Shown here piece after piece: positions 41,414 to 49,919 of a stretch of DNA of 64,000 nt; the stretch's first letter is position 1; each line of letters begins with the position of its first letter. The notes beneath the pieces were generated by a model. The model was not told the origin of the DNA, did no database searches, and saw only the letters and a list, made by a program, of their open reading frames with translations. The position numbers were made by a program, and so were the translations under genes. Source of the stretch: Nonomuraea dietziae. GTDB lineage: Bacteria; Actinomycetota; Actinomycetes; Streptosporangiales; Streptosporangiaceae. The DNA is taken from contig NZ_JACIBV010000001.1 of assembly GCF_014195505.1 (NCBI RefSeq), positions 6,448,001 through 6,512,000 on the forward strand, written 5' to 3'.

Positions 41414-43431
41414 CGGGCCCTGCGCAGCCGCAGGAAGTCGCTGACGACGTACTCACCGAGGCGGTCGGCGCTGGGGGAGAAGACCCTGCCTCCGTTGCGC
41501 CTGGCGACCTCGTCGACGAACTCCTTCAGCCGGTCGTCGGCGGCGAGCATGAACACGTTGATCGTCGCTCGCCGCCTGGTCATCTTGTCGACCTCGGAGA
41601 GCGTGAGCTCCAGCGTCTCGGGCGAGGGCGGCCACTCGAAGGCGGAGCGGCCGTTGCGCATCAGGTGCGCGGTCGGCTCGCCGTCGGTGACGACCAGCAC
41701 GACAGGCTCGAAGTCGGGATGCCTGTCGAGGTGCCTGCCCGCGATGAGCAGGGCATGGTGCAGGTTCGTGCCCTGCACCATGTCCCAGTCGAGGCCGGCG
41801 AGCTCGTCGGGCTGCAGCACCCTCGCGTAGTTGGAGAAGCCGACGATCTGGACGGCGTCCTGCGGGAACTTCGAGGCGACCAGGGCCTGCAGGGCCAGCG
41901 CGGTCTGCTTGGCGGCGGCCCATGTGCCTCGCAGCGCCATCGAGTACGACAGGTCGACCAGCAGGCACACGGCGGCCGCGCTGCGCCGCTCGGTCTCGCT
42001 GACCTCGAAGTCGTCCACCGAGAGCCGCACCCTCGAATGCGGCCTCGCGTCGCGCCCACGGGCCAGGGTCCCCCGGGAGGACGGCGCGCTCCTGCCTTCA
42101 TGCGCGCGGGGGGAGGCGTCACCACGGCGGATGCCGTTGACGAGGGTGCGGACGACGTCGATCGGTTGCTCGTCACCGAAACGCCACGGCCTGGACGAGC
42201 CGGTGAGCTCACCCGCCGAGCCCGCGTCGCGCTGGTCGTGGTCGCCCCTGCGCCCGGCGTCGAGAGAGGCGAAGACGCGGCGCAGCGCCGTCTCTCCGAG
42301 CCTGCGCACCGCCTTGGGCGTGAGTTCGAGCTTGCCGCGCCGCCTCAGCAGGTAGCCCTGCTCCTCCAGCTCCCGCTCGATCCGCTTGAGCGCGTCCAGG
42401 TCGTCGACGGCCGAGCGGCCGAGGGCACGCCGTACCGCGGCCTCGTCGACGTCGTCGAGGCGCGCGCCCGGGTAGTCCTGGCGGAGGGCGGCCTCCAGCT
42501 GGGTGAGGTCGGCCAGCTCCTCCAGGGCCGTCACGGCGTCGCCCATGCCCATGGGGTCCTCGCCCGTCAGCCGTTCGGGGGTGCCCCACGCCAGATCGGG
42601 ACGGCGGGCGTAGAGCGAGTCGCCAAGGCGGCGCATCTGCTCCGACAGCCCCGCCTGGTCGAGCGTCTGGTTGATGAGGTTGTTGAGCTCCTCGCGCTGG
42701 CGCGGCGTGAGCGAGGCGAGCATCCGCTGGGTGGCGGCGGCCCTGCGGGCGAGGATGTCGACGAGTTCCTCGAGCGTGCGTGGCCGCTCAGGGAACATGT
42801 CTTCGTACTTCGACATGAAGGAGTCGAAATCGCTCTGGGTGTGGGCGCCCTGGGCGTCGCGCTCCAGCATGTCGTTCAGGTCCGACATCATCTGCCTGAC
42901 CCGCTCCATCGCGGCGGGGTCGGGGTTGGCCAGCGCGTCGCGCATCCCCTTGAACTGCGCGTCGAGCACCTCCCGCCGCAGCAGGCCGCGCAGCTCCTCG
43001 AAGGTCTGCCTGGCCGCCGCCGAGCGCCACTCGTAGGAGCTCAGCTCCTGGATGGCGCTCGCGGTGTCGTCGGGCAGGTTGTCGAGCGTGGCCTCGCGCA
43101 GCCGCGCGTCGTCGGAGGGGTCGGGGAACAGCTCGCCGCGCTCCTGCCCGATCGCCTTGTCGAGCAGGGAGCGGGCCCTGTCGAGCGTGCCGTCGAGCCT
43201 GCCGCGCTCGCGCAGCTCGCGCCGGCGTCTCCTGACCTCCCTGAGCATGTCGTCGAGCCCGCGACGGTCCTCGGCGCCGGGCAGACCGCGCTTCAGCAGG
43301 TCGCGCAGCGCGTGGACGGGCGTCGACCCCGACAGGATGGCGTCGCCCATCTCGTCGAGCGCCGCCCGCACGTCGTACGGCGGAGCAAGCGGGTCAGGCC
43401 CGTCGTGGTACTCGCCATAGCGGTAGCCCAT
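41410..43431 (-). CDS. VWA-domain protein (chelatase-D/CoxE-like)
   Basis: A 673-residue cytoplasmic protein. The first ~450 residues are highly charged and helical, with many Arg/Glu heptads (EVRRRRRELRERGRL, LTPRQREELNNLINQTLDQ). The C-terminal ~200 residues are a von Willebrand A domain with an intact MIDAS: DLSYS near 492, Thr in QGTNLHHA and Asp in VVTDGEPTAH. Such proteins work with MoxR/chelatase-I-type AAA+ ATPases to insert metals or remodel partners. The ATPase is encoded two genes upstream in the same operon (44367-45758). Confidence 0.88.
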   Translation of the reverse strand: MGYRYGEYHDGPDPLAPPYDVRAALDEMGDAILSGSTPVHALRDLLKRGLPGAEDRRGLDDMLREVRRRRRELRERGRLDGTLDRARSLLDKAIGQERGELFPDPSDDARLREATLDNLPDDTASAIQELSSYEWRSAAARQTFEELRGLLRREVLDAQFKGMRDALANPDPAAMERVRQMMSDLNDMLERDAQGAHTQSDFDSFMSKYEDMFPERPRTLEELVDILARRAAATQRMLASLTPRQREELNNLINQTLDQAGLSEQMRRLGDSLYARRPDLAWGTPERLTGEDPMGMGDAVTALEELADLTQLEAALRQDYPGARLDDVDEAAVRRALGRSAVDDLDALKRIERELEEQGYLLRRRGKLELTPKAVRRLGETALRRVFASLDAGRRGDHDQRDAGSAGELTGSSRPWRFGDEQPIDVVRTLVNGIRRGDASPRAHEGRSAPSSRGTLARGRDARPHSRVRLSVDDFEVSETERRSAAAVCLLVDLSYSMALRGTWAAAKQTALALQALVASKFPQDAVQIVGFSNYARVLQPDELAGLDWDMVQGTNLHHALLIAGRHLDRHPDFEPVVLVVTDGEPTAHLMRNGRSAFEWPPSPETLELTLSEVDKMTRRRATINVFMLAADDRLKEFVDEVARRNGGRVFSPSADRLGEYVVSDFLRLRRAR

Positions 43432-43458
43432 GCGCCCACGCTAACCCGGGATCGCCCC

Positions 43459-44310
43459 TTATGCGTCGCCGTAGACCTCCCACACCTCGATCAGCTCGCC
43501 GCTGAGCGGGTTGTAGTCGGCCTTGACCAGCACAGGGTGCTTCTGCGCCTTCAGCACTTTCGTGAAGTCGGCGGCCGTGCAGGGCTTCTGCCCGAGGCCG
43601 TCGCGGGAGGCGTTGACCGGCTTGCCGGTCAGCCAGCCGCTGGAGCACTTCGCGGTGACCCTGTAGAAGCCGATGGCGTGGGTGTAGCCCAGCTTGATCC
43701 CCTTGAAGGAGACCGTGGTGTCGTTGACCCGCTTGATCGTGCCGAACGCGCTCCTGGGGTTGCCCCAGTCGGTCAGGAACTCGCTGACCTTGACGGCCTT
43801 GGCGCCTGAGTACTCGACCTTGAAGGGCGCGGGCCCGCGCTGCAGCGTGAAGGCCAGGTCGGCAGGCGTGCACTTCGTCCTGCCCAGGCCCTTGGCGTCG
43901 AGCGCCACGCGGCCCTCGGTCTCCACCAGGTCGCAGGCGACCGTGACGCGGCTGTAGGCGGACTTGGTGTAGTCGAGCCTGACTTCCTTGGCGCCGGCGA
44001 CGGCCTTGAGCTTGTAGCGCAGGACGCCGTGCTCCTTGACGAGCGTCGCCTTGGCGGGCGTGACGCGCAGGACGCCCTTGCCGTCGGACCAGGCGAAGCC
44101 GTACGCCACCTTGGCGGCGGCGGCGGCGGCCGCGCCTGCGGCGGGCAGGCCGGCAGGCACGGCGGCAGGCACAGTGGCGGGCGCCGTGGCCGGCACAGTG
44201 GCAGGGACGGTCCCCGGCGCGCCGGCAGGGACGGCGGCGGCCGAGGCGGCGCCGGTGGCGCTGAGGGCGGCACAAAGACAGGCGCTGGCGGTCAGTGCGA
44301 GCAGACGCAT
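43459..44310 (-). CDS. Secreted protein with two cysteine-containing repeats
   Basis: A 283-residue exported protein. A signal peptide (cleavage near ASA-AA, residue 25) is followed by an Ala/Pro/Val/Thr low-complexity linker (about 27-66). Two repeats of about 95 residues follow, each ending (Y-x-RVT-x-x-C ~20 residues then GLG-x-x-x-CT-x-ADF/L): Cys126/147 and Cys222/244. LRYKLKAVAGAKEVRLDYTKS is in the first. No family recognised and no enzyme motif. It sits between the MoxR-type ATPase and the VWA protein, 27 bp from one and 56 bp from the other, which is unusual for an exported protein. Confidence 0.72.
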   Translation of the reverse strand: MRLLALTASACLCAALSATGAASAAAVPAGAPGTVPATVPATAPATVPAAVPAGLPAAGAAAAAAAKVAYGFAWSDGKGVLRVTPAKATLVKEHGVLRYKLKAVAGAKEVRLDYTKSAYSRVTVACDLVETEGRVALDAKGLGRTKCTPADLAFTLQRGPAPFKVEYSGAKAVKVSEFLTDWGNPRSAFGTIKRVNDTTVSFKGIKLGYTHAIGFYRVTAKCSSGWLTGKPVNASRDGLGQKPCTAADFTKVLKAQKHPVLVKADYNPLSGELIEVWEVYGDA

Positions 44311-44366
44311 GATCTCCCCCGGGATTTAGGTGTCACCGAGTAGGACGCGGGAGATCGCGCGAATGT

Positions 44367-45758
44367 TTACGTCCGATAGGTGGCGACTCCGTCGACGTCG
44401 TCCTTCGACAGCCGGCGCATGAGATAGAGCCCTTCGAGCGCGAACTCCAGCGCGGCCGCCGCGTGGCCGGGTGACTCCTCGCCGGTGCCCATGCCGAGCT
44501 TGGACATCACCCTCGCCAGCCCCTCGACGGGGCCGATGCGGCGCAGCAGCTCACCGGCGGGGACCAGCTCGCCGGACTCCACCTGGGTGCCCGCCGCGAA
44601 CTTGTCGAGCAGCGGCGTGAGGTCCATGCCGCCGAGCCTGCCGCGGAAGGTCTCCGCGGTGGCGCGGCGCAGCAGGTGGGCCAGGATCTCGGTCTCCCTG
44701 CCCTCCTCGCTGACCTCGAACTCCACCTTGCCGCGCAGGCTGGGCACGACCGTGGCCAGGTCGCAGACGCGGGTCACGGCCCGCTCCTCGCCGGTGATGG
44801 CGGCCCGCCGTACGGCCGAGGCCGCGGCGGTCTCGGAGGCGGCGATGGAGAAGCGCGCCGACACGCCCGAACGGGCGTCGACGGCGGTCGACTCGCGCAC
44901 CAGGCGGGTGAAGCGGGCGATGACCTCGACCAGGTGCTCGGGCACGTCCGCGCCGATGCCCGGCGTCGACTCCTGGCGGATGAGCGTGAGCTCGTCCTCG
45001 ATGGTCAGCGGGTAGTGGGTGCGGATCTCGGCGCCGAAGCGGTCCTTCAGCGGGGTGATGATGCGGCCGCGGTTGGTGTAGTCCTCGGGGTTCGCGCTGG
45101 CGATGAGCAGGATGTCGAGCGGCAGGCGCAGGTTGTAGCCGCGTACCTGGATGTCGCGCTCCTCCAGCACGTTGAGCAGCGAGACCTGGATGCGTTCGGC
45201 CAGGTCGGGCAGCTCGTTGACGGAGAAGACGCCGCGGTTGGTGCGCGGGACGAGGCCGTAGTGGACGGTCTCGGGGTCGCCGAGCGTGCGCCCCTCGGCG
45301 ATCTTGATGGGGTCGACGTCGCCGATGAGGTCGCCGACGGAGGTGTCGGGCGTGGCGAGCTTCTCGCCGTAGCGCTCGTCGCGGTGCTTCCACGCCACGG
45401 GCAGGGACTCTCCCAGCTCGTCGGCCAGGCGCCTGCAACGGGCGCAGACCGGAGCGTAAGGATGGTCGTTGATCTCGCATCCCTCGACCACGGGGGTCCA
45501 CTCGTCGAGCAGGCCGGTGACCGTACGGATGAGCCTGGTCTTGCCCTGGCCGCGTTCGCCCAGCAGGACCAGGTCGTGGCCGGCCAGCAGGGCGCGCTCG
45601 AGGTGGGGCAGGACGGTCTCGTCGAAGCCCACGATGCCGGGAAAGCGAGGCTCGCCCGCGCGGAGCCTGGCGAGCAGGTTCTCGCGGACCTCGGTCTTGA
45701 CGCTGCGATGAGCGTGACCGCTCTCTCGCAGTTCACGGAGAATACGAGGCTGATGCAC
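44367..45758 (-). CDS. MoxR/chelatase-I-like AAA+ ATPase
   Basis: A 463-residue AAA+ ATPase. Walker A is LGERGQGKTRLI (near 56), Walker B is reduced to FSVNELPDL, sensor 1 is LIASANPEDYTNRGRI, and the arginine-finger region is LKDRFGAEIRTHYPL. A C-x10-C-x2-C cluster (EGCEINDHPYAPVCARC) between motifs could bind zinc. The C-terminal helical part resembles magnesium-chelatase subunit I. It is the probable partner of the VWA protein in the same operon. The GTG at 45758 has TAGTCT 7 nt upstream and no ribosome site (leaderless). Confidence 0.9.
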   Translation of the reverse strand: MHQPRILRELRESGHAHRSVKTEVRENLLARLRAGEPRFPGIVGFDETVLPHLERALLAGHDLVLLGERGQGKTRLIRTVTGLLDEWTPVVEGCEINDHPYAPVCARCRRLADELGESLPVAWKHRDERYGEKLATPDTSVGDLIGDVDPIKIAEGRTLGDPETVHYGLVPRTNRGVFSVNELPDLAERIQVSLLNVLEERDIQVRGYNLRLPLDILLIASANPEDYTNRGRIITPLKDRFGAEIRTHYPLTIEDELTLIRQESTPGIGADVPEHLVEVIARFTRLVRESTAVDARSGVSARFSIAASETAAASAVRRAAITGEERAVTRVCDLATVVPSLRGKVEFEVSEEGRETEILAHLLRRATAETFRGRLGGMDLTPLLDKFAAGTQVESGELVPAGELLRRIGPVEGLARVMSKLGMGTGEESPGHAAAALEFALEGLYLMRRLSKDDVDGVATYRT

Positions 45759-45902
45759 GGGTTCGAGACTACGTCGCCTTGGGGGAGTGCGGGAATGTCT
45801 TTCGGATTTGACTGATGCGTGACGATAAGGGCGCGTGCTTGTGCTCGCAGTGGGGAGAATCCGCCCGAGGGACACCACCGACGTGTAAGGGAGGCGAGAC
45901 AC

Positions 45903-47072
45903 GTGGCGCTGTTGACGAGCCGATTCGCTGACGGCCTCGCCGTGGGATCCGACCTCGGCGCGGCCGCTGAGACGGCCGTGCGGCAGGCGCTCGCAGGACT
46001 GAGCGGACCCGCCGACCTGGTCTGCTTCTTCATCTGCGGTGAGGACCCCGACGATGTGGCGAGGGCGGGACAGCGGGCCATGGCGGTCGCCTCGTCCGCG
46101 CACGTGATCGGCTGCAGCGCGACAGGCGTGATCGGCGACGGCCAGGGCGTGGAGCTGACGCCCTCGGTGAGCGCCTGGGCGGCGACGCTCGACGGCGGGC
46201 GGCTGACCACGTTCCAGCTGGAGACGCTGACCGCCGAGGACAAGTTCGTGGTCGTCGGGCTGCCCGAGCGCCAGGCCGACGACCAGGTGGCGATCCTGCT
46301 GGCCGATCCGTACACCTTCCCCACCGACGCCTTCGTCGAGCGCTCCTCCGAGGTGCTCGGCGACCTTCCGCTGATCGGCGGCCTGGCCAACGGGCTCGAG
46401 GGCAGGGGTTCGGTGCGGCTGTTCGCAGGGGGCGAGGTCTACACCGAGGGCGCCATCGGGGTGCTGCTGGGCGGCGGGGTCAAGGTCAGCACCGTGGTCA
46501 GCCAGGGCTGCAGGCCGATCGGGCCGACCATGGTGGTCACCAGCGCGGAGGAGAACCTGTTGCTGGAGCTGGCGGGTCAGCCCGCCCTGGCCAGGCTGGA
46601 GGACATCGTCAGCGACCTGGACGAGGACGACCGCGAGCTGGTCGCGGCGGGGCTGCAGATCGGCGTGGCGATGGACGAGTACGCCGAACACCACGAGCGG
46701 GGAGACTTCCTCATCCGCGGGGTCATCGGGATCGACCCCGAACGGGAGGCGGTGGCCATCGGCGACGTGGTCGACATCGGCAGGACCGTGCGCTTCCAGG
46801 TGCGCGACGCGGCGACCGCCGACGAGGACCTCTACGACCTGCTCGACGCGCATCGCGAGGAGCTCGGCAGGATCGACGGCGCCCTGCTGTTCGCCTGCAA
46901 CGGCAGGGGCTCGGCGATGTTCGGCAGCGCCGACCACGACGCGGTCGCGCTGCGCGACACGCTCGGCTCGATCGGCATGGCGGGCTTCTTCGCGGCGGGC
47001 GAGGTGGGCCCCGTGGCAGGCCACAACCATGTGCACGGCTTCACCGCCTCGATCCTGGTCTTCTCCTCGTGA
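45903..47072 (+). CDS. FIST domain sensory protein
   Basis: A 389-residue protein consisting only of the FIST N and FIST C domains, thought to bind small ligands such as amino acids. FIST_N: ADLVCFFICGEDPDDVA, HVIGCSATGVIGDGQGVE; FIST_C: FLIRGVIGIDPEREAVAIGDVV, GALLFACNGRGSAMFG, GMAGFFAAGEVGPVAGHNHVHGF. No kinase or output domain is attached. GGAGG stands 8 nt before the GTG. Its stop overlaps the start of the ROK gene, so the pair is translationally coupled, suggesting that ligand sensing and sugar phosphorylation are linked (inference). It is divergent from the MoxR-type ATPase gene. Confidence 0.9.
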   Translation: MALLTSRFADGLAVGSDLGAAAETAVRQALAGLSGPADLVCFFICGEDPDDVARAGQRAMAVASSAHVIGCSATGVIGDGQGVELTPSVSAWAATLDGGRLTTFQLETLTAEDKFVVVGLPERQADDQVAILLADPYTFPTDAFVERSSEVLGDLPLIGGLANGLEGRGSVRLFAGGEVYTEGAIGVLLGGGVKVSTVVSQGCRPIGPTMVVTSAEENLLLELAGQPALARLEDIVSDLDEDDRELVAAGLQIGVAMDEYAEHHERGDFLIRGVIGIDPEREAVAIGDVVDIGRTVRFQVRDAATADEDLYDLLDAHREELGRIDGALLFACNGRGSAMFGSADHDAVALRDTLGSIGMAGFFAAGEVGPVAGHNHVHGFTASILVFSS

Positions 47073-48025
47073 TCCTCGCGATCGACATCGGCGGGACGAA
47101 GTTCGCCGCCGGGCTGGTCTCCGCCGCCGGTGAGGTGGTGGCGGCCGAGCGGGTGGCCACCCCGAGGGACGGCGGGGCCGAGACGCTGTGGGAGATGCTC
47201 GCCGACCTCGTCGAGCCCTTCTCCGCCGACGTCAAGGGCGTCGGCGTCGGCTGCGGAGGGCCGATGACCTGGCCCGCGGGCGAGGTGTCGCCGCTCAACA
47301 TGCCGGGCTGGCGCGGGTTCCCGCTGCGCGCCAGGCTCGCCGAGCGCTTCCCCTCGGTGCCCGTGCGCCTGCACAATGACGCCGTCTGCCTCGCCGTCGC
47401 CGAGCACTGGCGGGGAGCGGGCAGGGGCAGCGCGAACATGCTGGGGATGGTCGTGTCCACAGGTGTGGGCGGCGGGCTCGTCCTCGGCGACCGGCTGATC
47501 GACGGCGGCACCGGCAACGCGGGGCACATCGGGCACGTCGTGGTCGACCCCGAGGGCCCGCCGTGCGGGTGCGGCGGCCGCGGCTGCCTGGAGGCGGTCG
47601 CCCGTGGCCCCGGGCTCACCGCCTGGGCGCTGGCGCAGGGCTGGAAGCCCGCCACGTACGGCGACGCGCACGACGCGGGGCCGTACAGGGAGGATCGCGA
47701 GGTGACGGCGCGGGAGCTCGCCCGCGACGCCGCGGCGGGCGACGAGGTGGCGATGGCCGCGATGCGCAGGGCGGGCACCGCCCTCGGCGTGGCGATCGCC
47801 TCCGCCACGGCGCTGTGCGACCTCGACCTCGTCACCGTCGGCGGCGGCCTGTCGCAGGCGGGCGAGCTGCTGTTCGGCCCGCTGGAGGAGGCGCTGCGCG
47901 GGCACGCGCGCCTCGACTTCGCGCGCAGGGTCAGGGTCTGCCCCGCCGAGCTCGGGCAGGACGCCGGCCTCGTCGGAGCGGCGGCTCTCGTCCTGGCGGA
48001 GGAACGCTACTGGAGCGCCGGGTAG
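47069..48025 (+). CDS. ROK family sugar kinase (glucokinase-like)
   Basis: A 318-residue ROK kinase. The ATP phosphate-binding loop is LAIDIGGTKFAAGL (3-16), the ROK signature follows from VSTGVGGGLVLGDRLIDG to NAGHIGHVVVDPEGPPCGCG, and the zinc-binding motif is CGCGGRGCLEAV (conserved His, three Cys). The sugar-contact Asp lies in RLHNDAVCLAVAEHWRG. No N-terminal DNA-binding domain, so it is an enzyme rather than a repressor; glucose is the default substrate. The GTG overlaps the FIST stop. Confidence 0.92.
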   Translation: MILAIDIGGTKFAAGLVSAAGEVVAAERVATPRDGGAETLWEMLADLVEPFSADVKGVGVGCGGPMTWPAGEVSPLNMPGWRGFPLRARLAERFPSVPVRLHNDAVCLAVAEHWRGAGRGSANMLGMVVSTGVGGGLVLGDRLIDGGTGNAGHIGHVVVDPEGPPCGCGGRGCLEAVARGPGLTAWALAQGWKPATYGDAHDAGPYREDREVTARELARDAAAGDEVAMAAMRRAGTALGVAIASATALCDLDLVTVGGGLSQAGELLFGPLEEALRGHARLDFARRVRVCPAELGQDAGLVGAAALVLAEERYWSAG

Positions 48026-48060
48026 TCCGGCCCACGCGGCCTGGCTCGGTGTGGCCGCGG

Positions 48061-49236
48061 CTACCGGAGTGCGTCGACCGGCTCCATCCTGGCGGCGCGC
48101 AGGGCGGGGTAGAGCCCGGCCAGCAGGCCGACCAAGGCCCCGGCGAGGGGCGCGATCAGGGCCAGCCGCAGGTCGAGCACGGGTGTCCACTGCTTGGCCG
48201 CCGAGACGGCGACGATGGCGAGGATGCCGAGGCTGGCGCCGATCACTCCGCCGGTCAGCCCGGTGAGCGTCGACTCCAGCAGGAACTGGGCGGCGATGTG
48301 CCGGCGCGCCGCTCCGAGGGAGCGGCGCAGGCCGATCTCGGCGACGCGCTCCATGACGGTGACGAGGGTGACGTTGGCGATGCCCACGGCGCCCACGACG
48401 AGCGACACCAGCCCCAGGATGAGGAACAGCGCGTTGACGTCGTTCTGCACGGCGTCACGCGCCCTGGTCGGGCTGGGAGGCGCGATGACCTGCAGCTCGG
48501 CCTCGTTGCCCGGGCTGAGCGCGGTCGGCGCCTGCCTGGCGATCAGGTCGGCGGCGCCCAGACTGGTGTTGATCAGCACTCTCGTGACGTCCTTGATCCC
48601 GAACCGCTTGCCGATCGTGGGCGGGACCATGACGGCGGTGCCGAGGTTCTTCTCACGCTGCATCGCGCCGAGCACGCCGATCACGGTGTAGGCGTGCTTG
48701 CCGATGAAGACGGCGGGCGCCCTGTCCGGCCGGGTGATGCCGAGCATCTTCGCCGCCTGCTCGCCGACCACCACGACCTTGTCCTGCCTGGCGAGATGGC
48801 CGGCGTCGAAGTAGCGGCCCTGGATCATGCTGCCCTTGACCGCGCCGGGCAGGCCGGTGCTGGTGGCCACGACGGTCAGCGTCTGGTCGGTGACCCGCGT
48901 GGGATCGATGATCTTGTTCGAGCGCACGCTCAGGTTGGCGCTCTTCTTGGTCTCCGCGACGGCGGCGGCCGAGGTGACGCCACGCAACCTGGTGACCTGG
49001 TCGACGGCGTCCCACTCGACGGCGGCCTTGGCGTTCTCCGCCACCTCGACGGTCACCGTCGTGGCGGTCAGCGCGTCGAACCTGCCGACGATCTGGTTGC
49101 CCGCGGTGGCGGCGACGCCGAGGGTGATGACGAGCGTGGTGATGCCGAGCACGGTGCCCAGCGTGGTGAGAGCGGTCCTGACGGGACGGGCCAGCATGCC
49201 GGCCATGGCCTCGTTCAGCAGGTCACGGAGGTCCAC
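48061..49236 (-). CDS. MacB-like ABC transporter permease
   Basis: A 391-residue FtsX/MacB-type permease with the four-helix topology: TM1 near 20-45 (LTTLGTVLGITTLVITLG), a large extracytoplasmic MacB-PCD domain (about 45-270), then TM2-4 (LFLILGLVSLVVGAVGIANV, LGILAIVAVSAA, LIAPLAGALVGLLAGLYPA) around the coupling region MERVAEIGLRRSLGA. Such permeases perform mechanotransmission to export peptides, antibiotics or lipids. Its GTG start overlaps the stop of the ATPase gene by 1 nt (TAGTG). It is the last gene of the PadR-led operon. Confidence 0.93.
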   Translation of the reverse strand: MDLRDLLNEAMAGMLARPVRTALTTLGTVLGITTLVITLGVAATAGNQIVGRFDALTATTVTVEVAENAKAAVEWDAVDQVTRLRGVTSAAAVAETKKSANLSVRSNKIIDPTRVTDQTLTVVATSTGLPGAVKGSMIQGRYFDAGHLARQDKVVVVGEQAAKMLGITRPDRAPAVFIGKHAYTVIGVLGAMQREKNLGTAVMVPPTIGKRFGIKDVTRVLINTSLGAADLIARQAPTALSPGNEAELQVIAPPSPTRARDAVQNDVNALFLILGLVSLVVGAVGIANVTLVTVMERVAEIGLRRSLGAARRHIAAQFLLESTLTGLTGGVIGASLGILAIVAVSAAKQWTPVLDLRLALIAPLAGALVGLLAGLYPALRAARMEPVDALR

Positions 49237-49919
49237 TACTCCTCCACCAGGACGCCGTCGGTGATCCTGACCCTGCGCTGGGCACGGTCGCTCACCTCGG
49301 TCTCGTGCGTGATGACCACGATCGTCAGCCCCTGCCCTCTCAGCTCGTCGAACAGGTCGAGGACGGCGCCGGTGTTGCGGCTGTCGAGGTTACCGGTGGG
49401 CTCGTCGCACAGGAGCAGGGAGGGGCCGCCCATCAGCGCCCTGGCGATCGCCGCGCGCTGCCGCTCGCCGCCCGACAGCCGGTCGGGCAGGAAGTCCACC
49501 CGATGGGACAGCCCGACGCGCTCCAGCGCCTCCAGCGCCCTGGCCCTGCGGTTCCTGCGCTCCCGAGCTCCTCTGCTCCGGTAGACCTCGGCGAGCATCA
49601 CGTTCTCGGCGACGCTCCTGTGTGCGAGCAGGTGGAACGACTGGAAGACGAAGCCGATCCTGCTTCCGCGCAGCTTGGTGCGTTCGCCGTCGCGCAGGGT
49701 CGTGGTCTCGATGCCGTCGATGCGGTAGCTGCCCGAGGTGGGCGTGTCGAGCAGGCCGAGCACGTTGAGCAGGGTGGACTTGCCCGACCCCGAAGGGCCG
49801 ACGATCGCGAGGTAGTCCTTCGGCAGCACCTCGAGGAAGACGTCGGACAGCGCGCGCACCGGAGGGTCGGCGGGGAACTCCCTGGTGAGGCCCTCGAGGG
49901 CGATGACGGGCTCAGGCAC
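49236..49919 (-). CDS. MacB/LolD-like ABC transporter ATP-binding protein
   Basis: A 227-residue ATPase. Walker A is IVGPSGSGKSTLLN (about 40-53), Q-loop VFQSFHLLAHRSV, signature LSGGERQRAAIARAL, Walker B LLLCDEPTGNLDS and switch His in VVITHETEV. The LLDTPTSGSYRIDG and NLDS features are those of MacB/LolD/FtsE-type exporters. It overlaps the membrane-fusion protein gene upstream by 8 bp and the permease by 1 bp. Confidence 0.96.
   Translation of the reverse strand: MPEPVIALEGLTREFPADPPVRALSDVFLEVLPKDYLAIVGPSGSGKSTLLNVLGLLDTPTSGSYRIDGIETTTLRDGERTKLRGSRIGFVFQSFHLLAHRSVAENVMLAEVYRSRGARERRNRRARALEALERVGLSHRVDFLPDRLSGGERQRAAIARALMGGPSLLLCDEPTGNLDSRNTGAVLDLFDELRGQGLTIVVITHETEVSDRAQRRVRITDGVLVEE

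Noticed and set aside
41665..43809. 714-codon plus-strand frame opposite the VWA gene
   Set aside because: It is the complement of the VWA coding strand with GC-skewed, low-information sequence and no start signal.
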